Assembly: GCA_949285455.1 (NCBI GenBank)
Contig: CASDXP010000009.1
Location: forward strand, 1-34,244
Length of the DNA: 34,244 nt
DNA from: an uncultured bacterium
GTDB taxonomy: Bacteria; Bacillota_I; Bacilli_A; RFN20; CAG-826
Direction of reading: 5' to 3'
Under the pieces are notes generated by a model that saw nothing but the letters and a program-made list of their open reading frames with translations, did no database searches and was not told the origin of the DNA. The position numbers and the translations under genes were made by a program. Positions 7,819 to 16,520 of the stretch are shown piece by piece. The stretch's first letter is position 1, and every line of letters starts with the position of its first letter.

Positions 7819-7847
7819 GTGCTAAAAGAAAAATTTAGCACTTTTTT
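7819..7847 (+). terminator. Rho-independent terminator before hrcA
   Basis: GTGCTAAA (7819-7826), a 7-base loop, TTTAGCAC (7834-7841), then six T. It separates the hemW/membrane-protein transcript from the heat-shock promoter. The arms resemble CIRCE half-sites but in the opposite order, so this is not a HrcA site. Confidence 0.85.
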
Positions 7848-7848
7848 A

Positions 7849-7876
7849 TTGACACTGCTAAAAAGTTCACTATAAT
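7849..7876 (+). promoter_or_regulatory. SigA-type promoter of the hrcA operon
   Basis: A perfect TTGACA (7849-7854), 16 bases, and a perfect TATAAT (7871-7876). The CIRCE operator begins six bases downstream, so bound HrcA would cover the transcription start. Confidence 0.9.
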
Positions 7877-7881
7877 TATTG

Positions 7882-7908
7882 GTAGCACTTAAGAAGTAAG
7901 AGTGCTAA
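7882..7908 (+). promoter_or_regulatory. CIRCE operator (HrcA binding site)
   Basis: The inverted repeat GTAGCACTT - 9 bases - GAGTGCTAA matches the CIRCE consensus TTAGCACTC-N9-GAGTGCTAA at all but two bases of the left arm. It lies between the promoter and hrcA. The hrcA ribosome site AAAAGGA overlaps the edge of the right arm. Confidence 0.95.
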
Positions 7909-7917
7909 AAGGAATGT

Positions 7918-8976
7918 ATGAAACTAACTAGACAAGACCAAATTCTCAAAATGATCGTCGAAACGTTCATCAAGACGTGCGAACCAGTGGGCTCTAATAC
8001 ACTTTTAGAAACCTATGGGCTCGATTATAGTTCAGCGACTATTCGTAACGAGATGAAAGCTTTAGAAGAAAGAGGGCTCATCGAAAAGACGCATACTTCT
8101 TCTGGAAGAGTACCATCTTCAAAAGGATATCGTTACTACGTCGAAAATTTAAGAGATCATAGCTTAGATGATGAATTCAAATATCAAATTCAACAAATCT
8201 TCGCAGATCAAAGTAAATCGATCGATGAAATTTTGACACAAAGTTGTGAAATTCTTTCTGAGATGACAAGTCTCGCTAGTGCGGTCTTAGGTCCTAATAC
8301 GAACGAAGAAAGCCTCATCTCTTTACAAATTATTCCTATTAACGATAAGACGATTACGGCTATCTTTGTCACCGATAAAGGCTACGTTGAAAATAAGACC
8401 TACGCTTTAAAAGAATCAATTAACATTGATTCACTCGTCAATTGCGTCAAGATTATCGAAGAGAGAATCAAGGGGACGAAAATTCAAGATTTGATGGAAA
8501 AGGTCGAAGCTTTGAAACCGATCATCCAAGACTACTTACTCGATTCGAGTCTCGTCTATCAATTCATCATGGAAGCGTTCGTCAAATTCGCAAGCGCAAG
8601 GGTAAATTTCTACGGGCAAGATAAACTACTTGAACGTCCAGAATATCGTCAAGACTTAGCGAAACTTAAAAAGATGGTTTCAGCCTTACATTCCCCTGAT
8701 ATTATCAAAGAAATTTATGATCAAAGTCGTCATGAAGATGATATAAATGTCTACGGTGAAGATGATGATTTAACTATCATTACTTCTAAACTTCATCTTC
8801 CTGGCGTCGGCCAAGGCCACATCGCTTTGCTCGGCCCATCGCGTATCGATTACGATCGCGTCTTAAGTGCAATCGATTATCTTAATGAGACGTTAGATCA
8901 TTATTTTGATGAAAGGAGTGAACTCACGTGGAAGAAGAAAAACTCGAACAAGAAGTACAAGAAGAAGAGAATCTAA
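7918..8976 (+). CDS. hrcA: heat-inducible transcription repressor HrcA
   Basis: HrcA represses chaperone operons by binding CIRCE and is itself stabilised by GroEL. The 352 residues match the family. The N-terminal winged helix is clear (DQILKMIVETFIKTCEPVGS, SSATIRNEMKALEERGLIEK, TSSGRVPSSKGYRYYV), followed by the GAF-like middle domain and the C-terminal IALLGPSRIDYDRVLSAIDY block. The ATG at 7918 has AAAAGGA six bases upstream, inside the CIRCE right arm, so the repressor and ribosome sites touch. The 3' end overlaps grpE by 49 bases and codes for an unusual lysine-rich tail. Confidence 0.97.
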   Translation: MKLTRQDQILKMIVETFIKTCEPVGSNTLLETYGLDYSSATIRNEMKALEERGLIEKTHTSSGRVPSSKGYRYYVENLRDHSLDDEFKYQIQQIFADQSKSIDEILTQSCEILSEMTSLASAVLGPNTNEESLISLQIIPINDKTITAIFVTDKGYVENKTYALKESINIDSLVNCVKIIEERIKGTKIQDLMEKVEALKPIIQDYLLDSSLVYQFIMEAFVKFASARVNFYGQDKLLERPEYRQDLAKLKKMVSALHSPDIIKEIYDQSRHEDDINVYGEDDDLTIITSKLHLPGVGQGHIALLGPSRIDYDRVLSAIDYLNETLDHYFDERSELTWKKKNSNKKYKKKRI

Positions 8977-9503
8977 AAAAAGAAGATAAGAAAACTAAAA
9001 AGGATCGTAAGCGTGAAGAAGAAATAAGCGCTTTAAAAGAAGAAATTCATCATTGGAAAAACGCATATTACAAATCTTACGCGGATACGGAAAACTTACG
9101 TAAATCTCTCGAGAAGGATTACCGCGACGCTCTCAAATATCGAAGTGCATCCTTCATCGAAGATTTAATTCCTATCTTAGATGCTTTCGATAGTGCCTTA
9201 TCAATCCCGGTCGAAGACGAAAAATTGAAGAACTACTTAGTGGGATTTACTTACATTCATAATCAGCTTTTAAGCCTTCTAGATAAGGAAGGAATAAAAG
9301 TCTTAGATGCAAAAGCGGGCGATAAGTTCGATGAAAAATCGATGCACGCAATCGAAGTTGGTGAAGAAGAAAGTGACATAGTCACAGTGCTCAAAGTTAA
9401 CGCGAAAGGTTATAAACTTCATGATCACCTACTTAGACCGATCCTTGTCAAAGTCACCAAGAGCAAGAATGACAATAAAGAAGAAAAGAAGCTAGATGCT
9501 TAA
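8928..9503 (+). CDS. grpE: nucleotide exchange factor GrpE
   Basis: GrpE releases ADP from DnaK. The 191-residue protein has the expected charged N terminus (Glu/Lys-rich, residues 1-35), a long coiled-coil helix (residues about 36-90, with YADTENLRKSLEKDYRDALKY) and the C-terminal beta-wing (FDEKSMHAIEVGEE, HDHLLRPILVKVTK). The start is GTG at 8928, set by AAAGGAG at 8912-8918; it lies inside hrcA with a 49-base overlap. The dnaK start follows 18 bases after the stop. Confidence 0.96.
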   Translation: MEEEKLEQEVQEEENLKKEDKKTKKDRKREEEISALKEEIHHWKNAYYKSYADTENLRKSLEKDYRDALKYRSASFIEDLIPILDAFDSALSIPVEDEKLKNYLVGFTYIHNQLLSLLDKEGIKVLDAKAGDKFDEKSMHAIEVGEEESDIVTVLKVNAKGYKLHDHLLRPILVKVTKSKNDNKEEKKLDA

Positions 9504-9521
9504 AAAGGAGGAAATTAAATT

Positions 9522-11366
9522 ATGGCAAAAGAAGTAATTTTAGGTATCGACTTAGGTACGACTAATTCTGTCGTATCTTACTTACAAGCGGATGGCAAAG
9601 TTAAAGTCATCCCTAATCCAGAAGGCACGATGACCACACCATCCGTCGTCGCTTTCAAAAATAATGGCGAAGTTATCGTCGGTAATGCAGCGAAAAGACA
9701 AGCTCTCACTAATCCTGACACCGTCACATCGATCAAACGTAAGATGGGTAGTGCGGAAAAAGTGCACATCGCTTCGCAAAATAAAGATTTTACGCCACAA
9801 GAAATTAGCGCCAAAATCTTAGCGTACATGAAAAAATATGCCGAAGAAAATATCGGTCATAAAGTTGAAAAAGCTGTCATCACCGTTCCTGCTTACTTTA
9901 ACGATGCGCAAAGACAAGCGACGAAAGATGCTGGCCAAATTGCTGGATTAGACGTCGTTCGTATCATCAATGAACCAACAGCAGCCGCTTTAGCTTACGG
10001 CTTAGATACGAACAAATCTGAAAAGATCTTAGTGTTCGATTTAGGTGGTGGAACGTTCGACGTTTCAATTCTTGATATCGGCGATGGTACTTTCGAAGTC
10101 ATCTCGACCGCCGGCGATAACCGTTTAGGCGGTGACGATTGGGACCAAGTGCTCGCTGATTATTTGAAAAATGAAGTGAAAATTAAACATGGTATCGACA
10201 TTTCCGATAAGATGGCCTTACAACGTTTCTTAGATGCAGCAGAAAAAGCTAAAATTGAACTTTCAAGTTCACTTGAAACGACCGTTTCCTTACCATTTAT
10301 TGGTATGTCTTCAAGCGGCCCAGTCTCCTTTGAAACGACGATCACCCGTGCGAAATTCCAAGAACTTACCAAACATCTTCTCGCACGTTGTGAAGTACCA
10401 TTTAAACGTGCTTTAGAAGACGCGAAGATGAGCGTGAACGAATTAGATCAAATCTTACTTATCGGTGGTTCAATTAGAATGCCGGCTGTCCAAGAACTCG
10501 TCAAGAGATTGAGCGGTGGTAAGACTCCTAACTTATCAGTTAATCCTGATGAAGCTGTCTCCATCGGTGCAGCTATTCAAGGCGGCGTCTTCTCCGGTGA
10601 AGTCAAAGATGTCGTTTTACTCGACGTCACACCTTTAACCTTAGGTATCGAAACCTTAGGTGGTATCATGACACCTCTCATCCAAAGAAATACGACGATT
10701 CCGACGACAAAATCGCAAATTTTCTCGACAGCTGCGGATAATCAACCAGCTGTGGACATCATGGTCTATCAAGGTGAACGTCCTTTAGCGCACGATAATA
10801 AACTTCTCGGTCACTTCCAACTTACTGGTATTAAGCCCGCTCGTAAGGGTGAACCAAGAATTGAAGTGACGTTCAATATTGACGTTAACGGTATCGTCAA
10901 AGTCACAGCGAAAGATTTAGATACGCAAAAAGAACAAGAGATTACCATCTCTGGATCGAACGGCTTATCGAAAGAAGAAATTGACCGTATGGTCCGCGAA
11001 GCGGAAGAAAACCGTGAAGCTGATGAAAAACGTCAACAAGAAATCGAACTTAAAAATAAAGCTGAACAATACATCTCGACGATCGATGTCGCTTTGAATG
11101 AAAAAGGCGCGAGCATGGATGAAAATCAAAAGAAACAAACTGAAGATTTAAGAGATGAACTCAAGAAAGCTTTAGAAAATAACGATATGGAAACACTTAA
11201 GAACCGTATCGATGAGCTTGAAAAAGCTGCGCAGATGATGGCTTCCATGAATAGCGATGGAAAGACTAGTCAAGAAGCAAGAGAATCTACGCAAGCCGAG
11301 GCTGATGCTTCCGCTAATAAAGATGATGATGTCATCGATGCTGATTTCAGCGATAAGAAAGCTTAA
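9522..11366 (+). CDS. dnaK: chaperone DnaK (Hsp70)
   Basis: A complete 614-residue Hsp70. The ATPase domain (residues about 1-365) shows the phosphate-1 motif [45 protein letters not shown] and [12 protein letters not shown]. The substrate domain follows ([16 protein letters not shown]), then a helical lid. The tail ends in the acidic [11 protein letters not shown], the typical EEVD-like bacterial end. AAAAGGAGG precedes the ATG. It is the third gene of the HrcA-controlled operon; an intercistronic hairpin separates it from dnaJ. Confidence 0.98.
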   Translation: MAKEVILGIDLGTTNSVVSYLQADGKVKVIPNPEGTMTTPSVVAFKNNGEVIVGNAAKRQALTNPDTVTSIKRKMGSAEKVHIASQNKDFTPQEISAKILAYMKKYAEENIGHKVEKAVITVPAYFNDAQRQATKDAGQIAGLDVVRIINEPTAAALAYGLDTNKSEKILVFDLGGGTFDVSILDIGDGTFEVISTAGDNRLGGDDWDQVLADYLKNEVKIKHGIDISDKMALQRFLDAAEKAKIELSSSLETTVSLPFIGMSSSGPVSFETTITRAKFQELTKHLLARCEVPFKRALEDAKMSVNELDQILLIGGSIRMPAVQELVKRLSGGKTPNLSVNPDEAVSIGAAIQGGVFSGEVKDVVLLDVTPLTLGIETLGGIMTPLIQRNTTIPTTKSQIFSTAADNQPAVDIMVYQGERPLAHDNKLLGHFQLTGIKPARKGEPRIEVTFNIDVNGIVKVTAKDLDTQKEQEITISGSNGLSKEEIDRMVREAEENREADEKRQQEIELKNKAEQYISTIDVALNEKGASMDENQKKQTEDLRDELKKALENNDMETLKNRIDELEKAAQMMASMNSDGKTSQEARESTQAEADASANKDDDVIDADFSDKKA

Positions 11367-11401
11367 TTATCATTAATATTAAAAATATTAAATTGACACT
11401 G

Positions 11402-11420
11402 AAGGGGCATTTTGCCCCTT
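11402..11420 (+). other. intercistronic hairpin between dnaK and dnaJ
   Basis: AAGGGGCA (11402-11409), loop TTT, TGCCCCTT (11413-11420) form a perfect 8-bp GC-rich stem. Only three T follow before GG, so it is a poor terminator. It more likely protects or attenuates the dnaK message, lowering dnaJ expression. A TTGACA at 11393-11398 has no -10 at a usable distance. Confidence 0.7.
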
Positions 11421-11447
11421 TGGTGCTTATCTTAGAAAGGAGAAAAT

Positions 11448-12590
11448 ATGGCCCAAAAAAGAGATTATTACGAAGTCTTAGGTATCGCTAAATCCGCTTC
11501 GAAAGATGAGATTAAATCGGCTTATCGTAAATTAGCGAAAAAATATCATCCTGACCTCAATAAAGCTCCAGACGCTGCCGATAAATTTAAAGAAGTGCAA
11601 GAAGCTTACGACATCCTTTACGATGATCAAAAAAGACAAGCCTACGACCAATTTGGGCACGCTGCTTTCGAACACGGTGAAGGCATGGGCTCTAATCCTT
11701 TCCAAGGAGCAGGTTTCCAAGGCCAAGGATTTGGCGATGTCAACTTTGGTGATTTCGGTGACTTATTTTCCTCTATTTTTGGTGGAGGAAGAAGAAGTAG
11801 GCAAAGTTATGGTCCAAGAAAAGGCGACGATGAACTCATCGATATTAGATTATCTTTCATGGACGCAATTAGAGGAAAAACTATCTCTTTTCCTTTAGAT
11901 TACGAAGAAATATGTGAGACGTGCCACGGTAGTGGAGCAAGAAGTGCAAGTGATGTTATCACTTGTCCAGACTGCCAAGGCCGAGGATACGTGCGCACTC
12001 AAACTAGATCTTTATTCGGCATGATGTCGCAAGACGTCACGTGTCCTCGCTGTAACGGTAAAGGCAAAATTATCAAAAATCCGTGCGATAAATGTGGCGG
12101 CAAAGGTTATACGCGCATCAAGAAAAATGTCGACGTCAATATTCCCGCTGGCATCGCAAGTGGACAACAAATCCGTCTACAAGGTAAAGGCTCGCGTGGG
12201 GAAAATGGTGGACCTAATGGTGACTTATACATAAGAGTAAACGTCATGTCGCATAAATACTTTACAAGGGATGGGAACGATATTCATATCGAAGTGCCAA
12301 TCTCTAGTCTCGATGCGATGCTGGGCGCAGATATCGAAGTACCGACAGTTTACGACAATGTGACGCTCAACATTCCTGCCGGTATCGCTCCGAATCAAAT
12401 CTTACGTATGAAAGCTAAAGGCGTCAAAGCGATGCGCGGAAGTGGAGCGGGAGATGAATACGTCCACGTCAAGATCGTCACACCTTCCAAGTTGACGAAA
12501 GAACAAAAAGAATTACTCACGCGTGTAAGAGCAAGTCTCAACGCGAAAGATGATCCACAAAACGATTTTAAACGCAATTTCAGCCGTTAA
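11448..12590 (+). CDS. dnaJ: chaperone DnaJ (Hsp40)
   Basis: A full-length type I Hsp40 of 380 residues that delivers substrates to DnaK and stimulates its ATPase. The J domain (residues 4-68) contains YHPDLNK with the HPD triad. A Gly/Phe-rich linker spans residues about 75-118. The zinc domain has all four CxxCxGxG repeats ([32 protein letters not shown]), followed by two beta-barrel substrate domains. AGAAAGGAG is eight bases before the ATG. A terminator follows the stop. Confidence 0.98.
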   Translation: MAQKRDYYEVLGIAKSASKDEIKSAYRKLAKKYHPDLNKAPDAADKFKEVQEAYDILYDDQKRQAYDQFGHAAFEHGEGMGSNPFQGAGFQGQGFGDVNFGDFGDLFSSIFGGGRRSRQSYGPRKGDDELIDIRLSFMDAIRGKTISFPLDYEEICETCHGSGARSASDVITCPDCQGRGYVRTQTRSLFGMMSQDVTCPRCNGKGKIIKNPCDKCGGKGYTRIKKNVDVNIPAGIASGQQIRLQGKGSRGENGGPNGDLYIRVNVMSHKYFTRDGNDIHIEVPISSLDAMLGADIEVPTVYDNVTLNIPAGIAPNQILRMKAKGVKAMRGSGAGDEYVHVKIVTPSKLTKEQKELLTRVRASLNAKDDPQNDFKRNFSR

Positions 12591-12598
12591 ATTTAATA

Positions 12599-12630
12599 GA
12601 AAGATGCTTGAAAATTCAAGCGTCTTTTTT
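12599..12630 (+). terminator. terminator of the hrcA-grpE-dnaK-dnaJ operon
   Basis: AAGATGCTTGA pairs with TCAAGCGTCTT (one T-G pair) around an A-rich loop, followed by a T run to 12630. It lies nine bases after the dnaJ stop. Confidence 0.88.
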
Positions 12631-12667
12631 AAAATTATATATAAGGAGCAAGAAAGGGGCGAAAATT

Positions 12668-13099
12668 ATGCCGAATTGTCGTCAATGTGGAAGCCGTCTA
12701 TCGAAACTTGATAAAGATATTTGTCCTGTCTGCGGGCTTAAACATCCTTTCGAAGATGCGGTGAGTCAAGATACAGTCGAATTTACCCAAACGATTGGTG
12801 TCATCAAAGATGACATTCCTAAGGTTAAATCCCGTAAGCTCGCCATCCGCCTAGCAGTGTTCGCTAATTTGTTAGGCTTAGATTTCTATTATTTACATTT
12901 CTATCTCGCATTTTATCTGAATCTTGCTTACCTTTTGATCTTAGGTATCATTTTACCGACGGTTTTAACGATATTTTTTGGTCTATGGTATCTATTTATA
13001 ATTTTCTTAGGGTTTCAGGCGCTTACGCATATTGCTTACGGTATCTATTTAAAACAGGCGATCGATTTGAAAGATGGTCGAGGAGAATTCCTTCGTTAA
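12668..13099 (+). CDS. zinc-ribbon membrane protein, function unknown
   Basis: A 143-residue protein started at ATG 12668 (MPNCRQCGSRL). A longer reading from 12608 would begin inside the dnaJ terminator and is rejected; AAAGGGG at 12654-12660 supports 12668. The N terminus is a zinc ribbon: C4-x2-C7 and CPVCG about residues 23-26. A polar linker follows, then two to three hydrophobic helices (about residues 58-80, 82-105 and 108-130). Proteins of this layout usually anchor a cytoplasmic zinc ribbon to the membrane; the function is not known. It and the next gene occupy the place of prmA-rsmE in B. subtilis. Confidence 0.7.
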   Translation: MPNCRQCGSRLSKLDKDICPVCGLKHPFEDAVSQDTVEFTQTIGVIKDDIPKVKSRKLAIRLAVFANLLGLDFYYLHFYLAFYLNLAYLLILGIILPTVLTIFFGLWYLFIIFLGFQALTHIAYGIYLKQAIDLKDGRGEFLR

Positions 13100-13102
13100 T
13101 TT

Positions 13103-13888
13103 ATGAAACTTTATAAGCTTTTAGAAAATAAGAAGAAACGCATCAAACATCTTTGGAAGACGAAAGAATATGCTTTATTTTACGATAAAAAAGACTGGCT
13201 TTTAAAATTTCCTAATGTAAGTAAAGATGTTCTCGAGACGAATGATGATTTTAAAATTATTCAAGCTAATATTCTCATCTTATCTTTGCTCAATAAAAAT
13301 AAAATTGAAAAAAGAGCGAAAAAATATCTCACTTTGAGCGATGAAGAAAAAAATAATTACGATATATATCATGATTTACCTTACTTTGTAAGTAAGGAAG
13401 GAGAAGTGATTTACATTCCTTGCTTTCCTAAAGCCTTGAATATGATTTACGCAAAAGATGCGATGAAATTAAATGAACCGCCTTACGATGCCTTGAAAAA
13501 AGATTTTGTCGCTTCTTTGATCGACCCATTCGACGAATATGGTTTCCAAATTTACGATTCTTTATTTTCACGTCTTTTAAAAGTTGGTGAAAAAGATGAA
13601 GTCGCCTTCTTTTATCATGTCGATTTCGCTAATATCTACGTCATAAATGACCAAGGTAGGCTAGATGTTAAAATTTCATTATTCGATAAATATATGCATC
13701 ACATCAATAAAAACGGTATGGTGGAAAGAATTAAACCAATTATCGATGCTTATAATCAAAACGATAAAAAAGCATTGGTAGATGCTTTGCTCACCCAAGA
13801 TTTGATTTCTGGAAGAATGCACCATCTCATCTACAAAAAAGAACGCAAGTTCAAACGTAATCAATTCCGCATCAAAGGAACGAAATGA
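13103..13888 (+). CDS. conserved-looking soluble protein, function unknown
   Basis: A 261-residue basic protein with no signal peptide, membrane helix or motif that I can assign. Notable segments are the Lys-rich N terminus (residues 1-25), LSDEEKNNYDIYHDLPYF near 78-95, SLIDPFDEYGFQIYDSLFSRL near 138-158, FFYHVDFANIYVIN near 170-183 and a strongly basic tail. It starts three bases after the zinc-ribbon gene with no nearby Shine-Dalgarno (GAGGAG lies 19 bases upstream), so translation is probably coupled. It overlaps the mtaB start by four bases (ATGA), suggesting co-expression with a tRNA modification enzyme. Confidence 0.65.
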   Translation: MKLYKLLENKKKRIKHLWKTKEYALFYDKKDWLLKFPNVSKDVLETNDDFKIIQANILILSLLNKNKIEKRAKKYLTLSDEEKNNYDIYHDLPYFVSKEGEVIYIPCFPKALNMIYAKDAMKLNEPPYDALKKDFVASLIDPFDEYGFQIYDSLFSRLLKVGEKDEVAFFYHVDFANIYVINDQGRLDVKISLFDKYMHHINKNGMVERIKPIIDAYNQNDKKALVDALLTQDLISGRMHHLIYKKERKFKRNQFRIKGTK

Positions 13889-15174
13889 TGAACGTCTATC
13901 TTACTTTTCTTGGCTGTAAAGTTAACGACTACGAAGTAGAGGCTCTAAAAGCCTCATTTTTAAAAGCTGGCCAAAAAGTTGTCGACGATGTAAAAGAGGC
14001 TAATCTCATCCTCGTCAACACGTGCGATGTGACCGAAGTAGCGAAAAACAAATCTTTGAAGACATTACGCTCACTCCATAAGCTTAATCCAAAGGCAAAA
14101 TGTGTGGCTATGGGTTGCATCGTCGAAGATTTAAAAGAAGAAATATTTACTAAACTTCCCTTTTTAGATTTCGCTATCGGGACAAAAGGGCGTAAAGAAG
14201 TGCTTAAAATCGCCCAAAATGAGCCTTTAGAGGCTAAATTGATGCTAAATGATAAAACTAATCGAACATATGAAGAATTAGGCCATATCGCTACATTTAA
14301 AGGCCATGTTAGAGCTTATGTTAAATCTAGCGATGGCTGCGATAAATTTTGTACTTATTGCATCATTCCTTACGTGCGCGGTAGGACGCGTATCAGGAAG
14401 CGCGAAGATATCATCCTAGAAATTGGTCAATTGCTCTCTAATGGGGTAAAAGAGATAGTTTTAACTGGTATAGATACAGTGGCCTATCACGATGAAAAAG
14501 GCGATTTAGTCTCATTACTGCAAGATATATTAGAAACCTATCCAAACTTATATAGACTACGTCTATCAAGTATCGAATTAGCAACCTTAAGCGATGAATT
14601 TATCGCTCTATTAAAAAAAGATTCTCGCCTTTGTCGATATTTGCATCTTTCTTTGCAAAGTGGATGTGATCGCATCTTGAACTTGATGCATCGTCATTAC
14701 GACACGAAAACCTTTTTAGCGCGCATTAAAAAAGTAAGAGAAGAAGTAGAAGATGTCAGTTTCGCTACCGATGTCATCGTCGGCTTTCCTAGCGAAAGCG
14801 AAGAAGAATTTGAAGAGACTTTAAATTTTGTTAAAGAAGTGAACTTTTTTAAAGTTCATGTCTTTCCTTATTCCGAACGAAAGGGTACTTATGCACAAAG
14901 ATTTTTAAAAGACGATATTAGTAAAGAATTGAAAAAAGCTAGAGTTCACGCTCTATTAAATGTCGAACAATGCTTAAGAGAAAATATTCTTTCTAAGATG
15001 CTTTTAAAAGAAGTTGAAATATTAATTGAATCTTACGATGCGAAAAATGATATTTATTATGGTATGAGCGACAATTATATTATGCTTGGAGTTAAAAACG
15101 TTCACATCGGTGACATCGTCAAAACAAAGATTACGCAAAGTGATATAGATTTTAATGTTAAAGTTAGATTTTAG
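13885..15174 (+). CDS. mtaB: tRNA (N6-L-threonylcarbamoyladenosine37-C2) methylthiotransferase MtaB
   Basis: MtaB converts t6A37 in ANN-decoding tRNAs to ms2t6A using two [4Fe-4S] clusters and SAM. The 429-residue protein has the N-terminal UPF0004 domain with cluster cysteines (TFLGCKVNDYE, NTCDVTEVA, AMGCIVED), the radical SAM motif CDKFCTYC followed by IIPYVRGRTRIRK, then a C-terminal TRAM-like region. The CKVN signature near the N terminus distinguishes it from MiaB. Two tandem ATGs (13885, 13888) are possible; the second is better spaced from AAAGGA. In B. subtilis the orthologue yqeV also lies downstream of dnaJ. Confidence 0.93.
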   Translation: MMNVYLTFLGCKVNDYEVEALKASFLKAGQKVVDDVKEANLILVNTCDVTEVAKNKSLKTLRSLHKLNPKAKCVAMGCIVEDLKEEIFTKLPFLDFAIGTKGRKEVLKIAQNEPLEAKLMLNDKTNRTYEELGHIATFKGHVRAYVKSSDGCDKFCTYCIIPYVRGRTRIRKREDIILEIGQLLSNGVKEIVLTGIDTVAYHDEKGDLVSLLQDILETYPNLYRLRLSSIELATLSDEFIALLKKDSRLCRYLHLSLQSGCDRILNLMHRHYDTKTFLARIKKVREEVEDVSFATDVIVGFPSESEEEFEETLNFVKEVNFFKVHVFPYSERKGTYAQRFLKDDISKELKKARVHALLNVEQCLRENILSKMLLKEVEILIESYDAKNDIYYGMSDNYIMLGVKNVHIGDIVKTKITQSDIDFNVKVRF

Positions 15175-15241
15175 TAAATAATAAGTATTTAATTAGTAAA
15201 AATATCATTGATAAAATACGAGTAACATAATGTAAAAAAAC

Positions 15242-15269
15242 TTGACTAAGTCAAAAAATGACTTTTCTT
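15242..15269 (+). terminator. weak hairpin(s) after mtaB / before rpmF
   Basis: AAGTCA (15248-15253), loop A5, TGACTT (15259-15264) followed by TTCTT could end the mtaB transcript. The same AGTCAA also pairs with TTGACT at 15242-15247, so two mutually exclusive stems share one arm. Both are AT-rich and short. Confidence 0.4.
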
Positions 15270-15285
15270 AATTACTTTATTTATT

Positions 15286-15291
15286 TATAAT
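15286..15291 (+). promoter_or_regulatory. -10 element of rpmF
   Basis: A perfect TATAAT, 26 bases before the rpmF ATG. The -35 position (15263-15268, TTTTCT) is poor. The ribosome site is GAGGTGAAGG, directly upstream of the gene. Confidence 0.55.
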
Positions 15292-15316
15292 ATTTGCGGA
15301 AGTGAGGTGAAGGAAA

Positions 15317-15526
15317 ATGGCAGTTCCATTCAGGCGTACATCTAAATCCGCAAAACGTTTGAGACGTACACATTTCAAATTAGAAGTTAGCGGCCTCGTC
15401 ACTTGCTCCCATTGTGGTGCGATGATCAAGGCTCACCAAGTGTGCCCCAGCTGCGGCTATTACGATGGTCGCCAAGTCATCGTCAAAAAAGAAAAGAAAA
15501 CTGAAGAAGAATCTTCAAAAAAATAA
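15317..15526 (+). CDS. rpmF: 50S ribosomal protein bL32
   Basis: The 69-residue bL32 begins with the typical [17 protein letters not shown] and carries an intact zinc ribbon, Cys30-x2-Cys33 and Cys43-x2-Cys46, so it is the zinc-binding (C+) form. A charged Lys/Glu tail follows. It has its own -10 and a strong terminator overlapping its stop codon, so it is a single-gene unit. The common Firmicutes partner gene yceD is not upstream. Confidence 0.97.
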   Translation: MAVPFRRTSKSAKRLRRTHFKLEVSGLVTCSHCGAMIKAHQVCPSCGYYDGRQVIVKKEKKTEEESSKK

Positions 15527-15547
15527 GTTAGGTTTACCTAACTTTTT
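15525..15547 (+). terminator. terminator of rpmF
   Basis: AAGTTAGG (15525-15532), loop TTTA, CCTAACTT (15537-15544), then more T. The stem begins inside the rpmF stop codon. Confidence 0.88.
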
Positions 15548-15568
15548 ATTTAATTAAAAGGAGCATAT

Positions 15569-16204
15569 ATGAATTACAACAAACTAATCGATCACACTTT
15601 ATTGAAACCTGATGCTTCGAAAGACGCTATTTTAAAGTTATGTGAAGAAGCTAGAGCTTACGATTTTAAGAGCGTATGCGTCAATCCAGGTTTTGTTAGC
15701 CTAGCTAAAGAAGCGCTTAAAGGTAGCGATGTATTAGTGTGTACAGTCATCGGTTTTCCTCTCGGCGCGAATACGAGCGAAGTTAAAGTTTTTGAAACGA
15801 AAGATGCTCTTGCTAATGGCGCGGATGAAATTGATATGGTCATCAACATTTCTAGATTGAAAGATCACGATGATATTTACGTGGAAGAAGAAATCAAACG
15901 TATCAAAGATACGTGTGGCGCACACACTTTAAAAGTCATCATCGAAACTTGCTTACTAACCGATGAAGAAAAAGTTCGTGCTTGTAAATTAGCGAAAGCT
16001 GCTGGAGCAGATTTCGTTAAGACTTCGACTGGTTTTTCTAGCGGTGGCGCAACTGTTCACGATGTTAAACTTATGCGCGAAACCGTCGGAAAAGAAATGG
16101 GCGTCAAAGCTAGTGGCGGAGTGAGAAGTCACGAAGACCTCTTAGCGATGGTCGAAGCTGGTGCAAATCGTATCGGAACTTCTTCCGGACCAAAAATTAT
16201 TTAA
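15569..16204 (+). CDS. deoC: deoxyribose-phosphate aldolase
   Basis: DeoC cleaves 2-deoxyribose-5-phosphate to glyceraldehyde-3-phosphate and acetaldehyde, the last step of deoxynucleoside catabolism. The 211-residue TIM barrel has [10 protein letters not shown] at the N terminus, the Schiff-base lysine Lys151 in [15 protein letters not shown], and the second active-site lysine Lys180 in [18 protein letters not shown] precedes the ATG. It sits alone between rpmF and rpsU; the other deoxynucleoside enzyme here, cdd, is 6 kb away. Confidence 0.96.
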   Translation: MNYNKLIDHTLLKPDASKDAILKLCEEARAYDFKSVCVNPGFVSLAKEALKGSDVLVCTVIGFPLGANTSEVKVFETKDALANGADEIDMVINISRLKDHDDIYVEEEIKRIKDTCGAHTLKVIIETCLLTDEEKVRACKLAKAAGADFVKTSTGFSSGGATVHDVKLMRETVGKEMGVKASGGVRSHEDLLAMVEAGANRIGTSSGPKII

Positions 16205-16222
16205 TCAAATGATGATATTTTA

Positions 16223-16251
16223 TTGATAAAGTATCATTCTATCTTTATAAT
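16223..16251 (+). promoter_or_regulatory. promoter of rpsU
   Basis: TTGATA (16223-16228), 17 bases, and a perfect TATAAT (16246-16251), a near-consensus SigA promoter. Transcription would start about 27 bases before the rpsU ATG. Confidence 0.85.
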
Positions 16252-16285
16252 TACTTTCGAACGACTTAGTGAAGGAGATGATAAG

Positions 16286-16462
16286 ATGCCGAAGACAGTC
16301 GTACGTGAAAACGAATCATTAGATGAAGCTCTTCGCCGTTTCAAACGTCAAGTGAACAAAGCTGGTACCCTTCAAGAAGCCAAGAAACGCGAATACTATC
16401 TAAAGCCTGGTCTCAAAAGAAAATTGAAATCTGAACAGGCTCGTCGTAAAAATCGTAAATAA
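16286..16462 (+). CDS. rpsU: 30S ribosomal protein bS21
   Basis: The 58-residue protein starts [19 protein letters not shown] and is basic throughout, as expected of bS21, with the LKPGLKRK stretch and a Lys/Arg tail. The start at 16286 rather than the upstream ATG at 16223 is set by AAGGAGATG six bases before it and by the family N terminus; 16223 lies in the promoter. It has its own promoter and terminator. Confidence 0.97.
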   Translation: MPKTVVRENESLDEALRRFKRQVNKAGTLQEAKKREYYLKPGLKRKLKSEQARRKNRK

Positions 16463-16467
16463 GTCTC

Positions 16468-16500
16468 AAAAGCGGTCAAGAAATTGGCCGTTTTTTCTTT
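16468..16500 (+). terminator. terminator of rpsU
   Basis: AAAAGCGGTCAA (16468-16479), loop GAAA, TTGGCCGTTTTT (16484-16495) with two G-U pairs, then T-rich sequence. Strong intrinsic terminator. Confidence 0.9.
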
Positions 16501-16520
16501 TTTCTAGGACAAGAAAGAAG

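Noticed and set aside
7819-7841. Second CIRCE-like element with GTGCTAAA and TTTAGCAC arms
   Set aside because: The half-sites are in the reverse order of CIRCE, the spacer is seven rather than nine bases and a run of T follows. It is a terminator.
9578-10372. Minus-strand reading frames opposite dnaK
   Set aside because: They are shadows of a highly conserved gene in another frame, with no ribosome site or recognisable product.
11393-11421. Separate promoter for dnaJ from the perfect TTGACA at 11393
   Set aside because: No -10-like hexamer lies 15-19 bases downstream; that space is taken by the GC-rich hairpin.
12608-12667. N-terminal extension of the zinc-ribbon protein
   Set aside because: It would begin inside the dnaJ terminator stem; the Shine-Dalgarno and zinc ribbon support the start at 12668.
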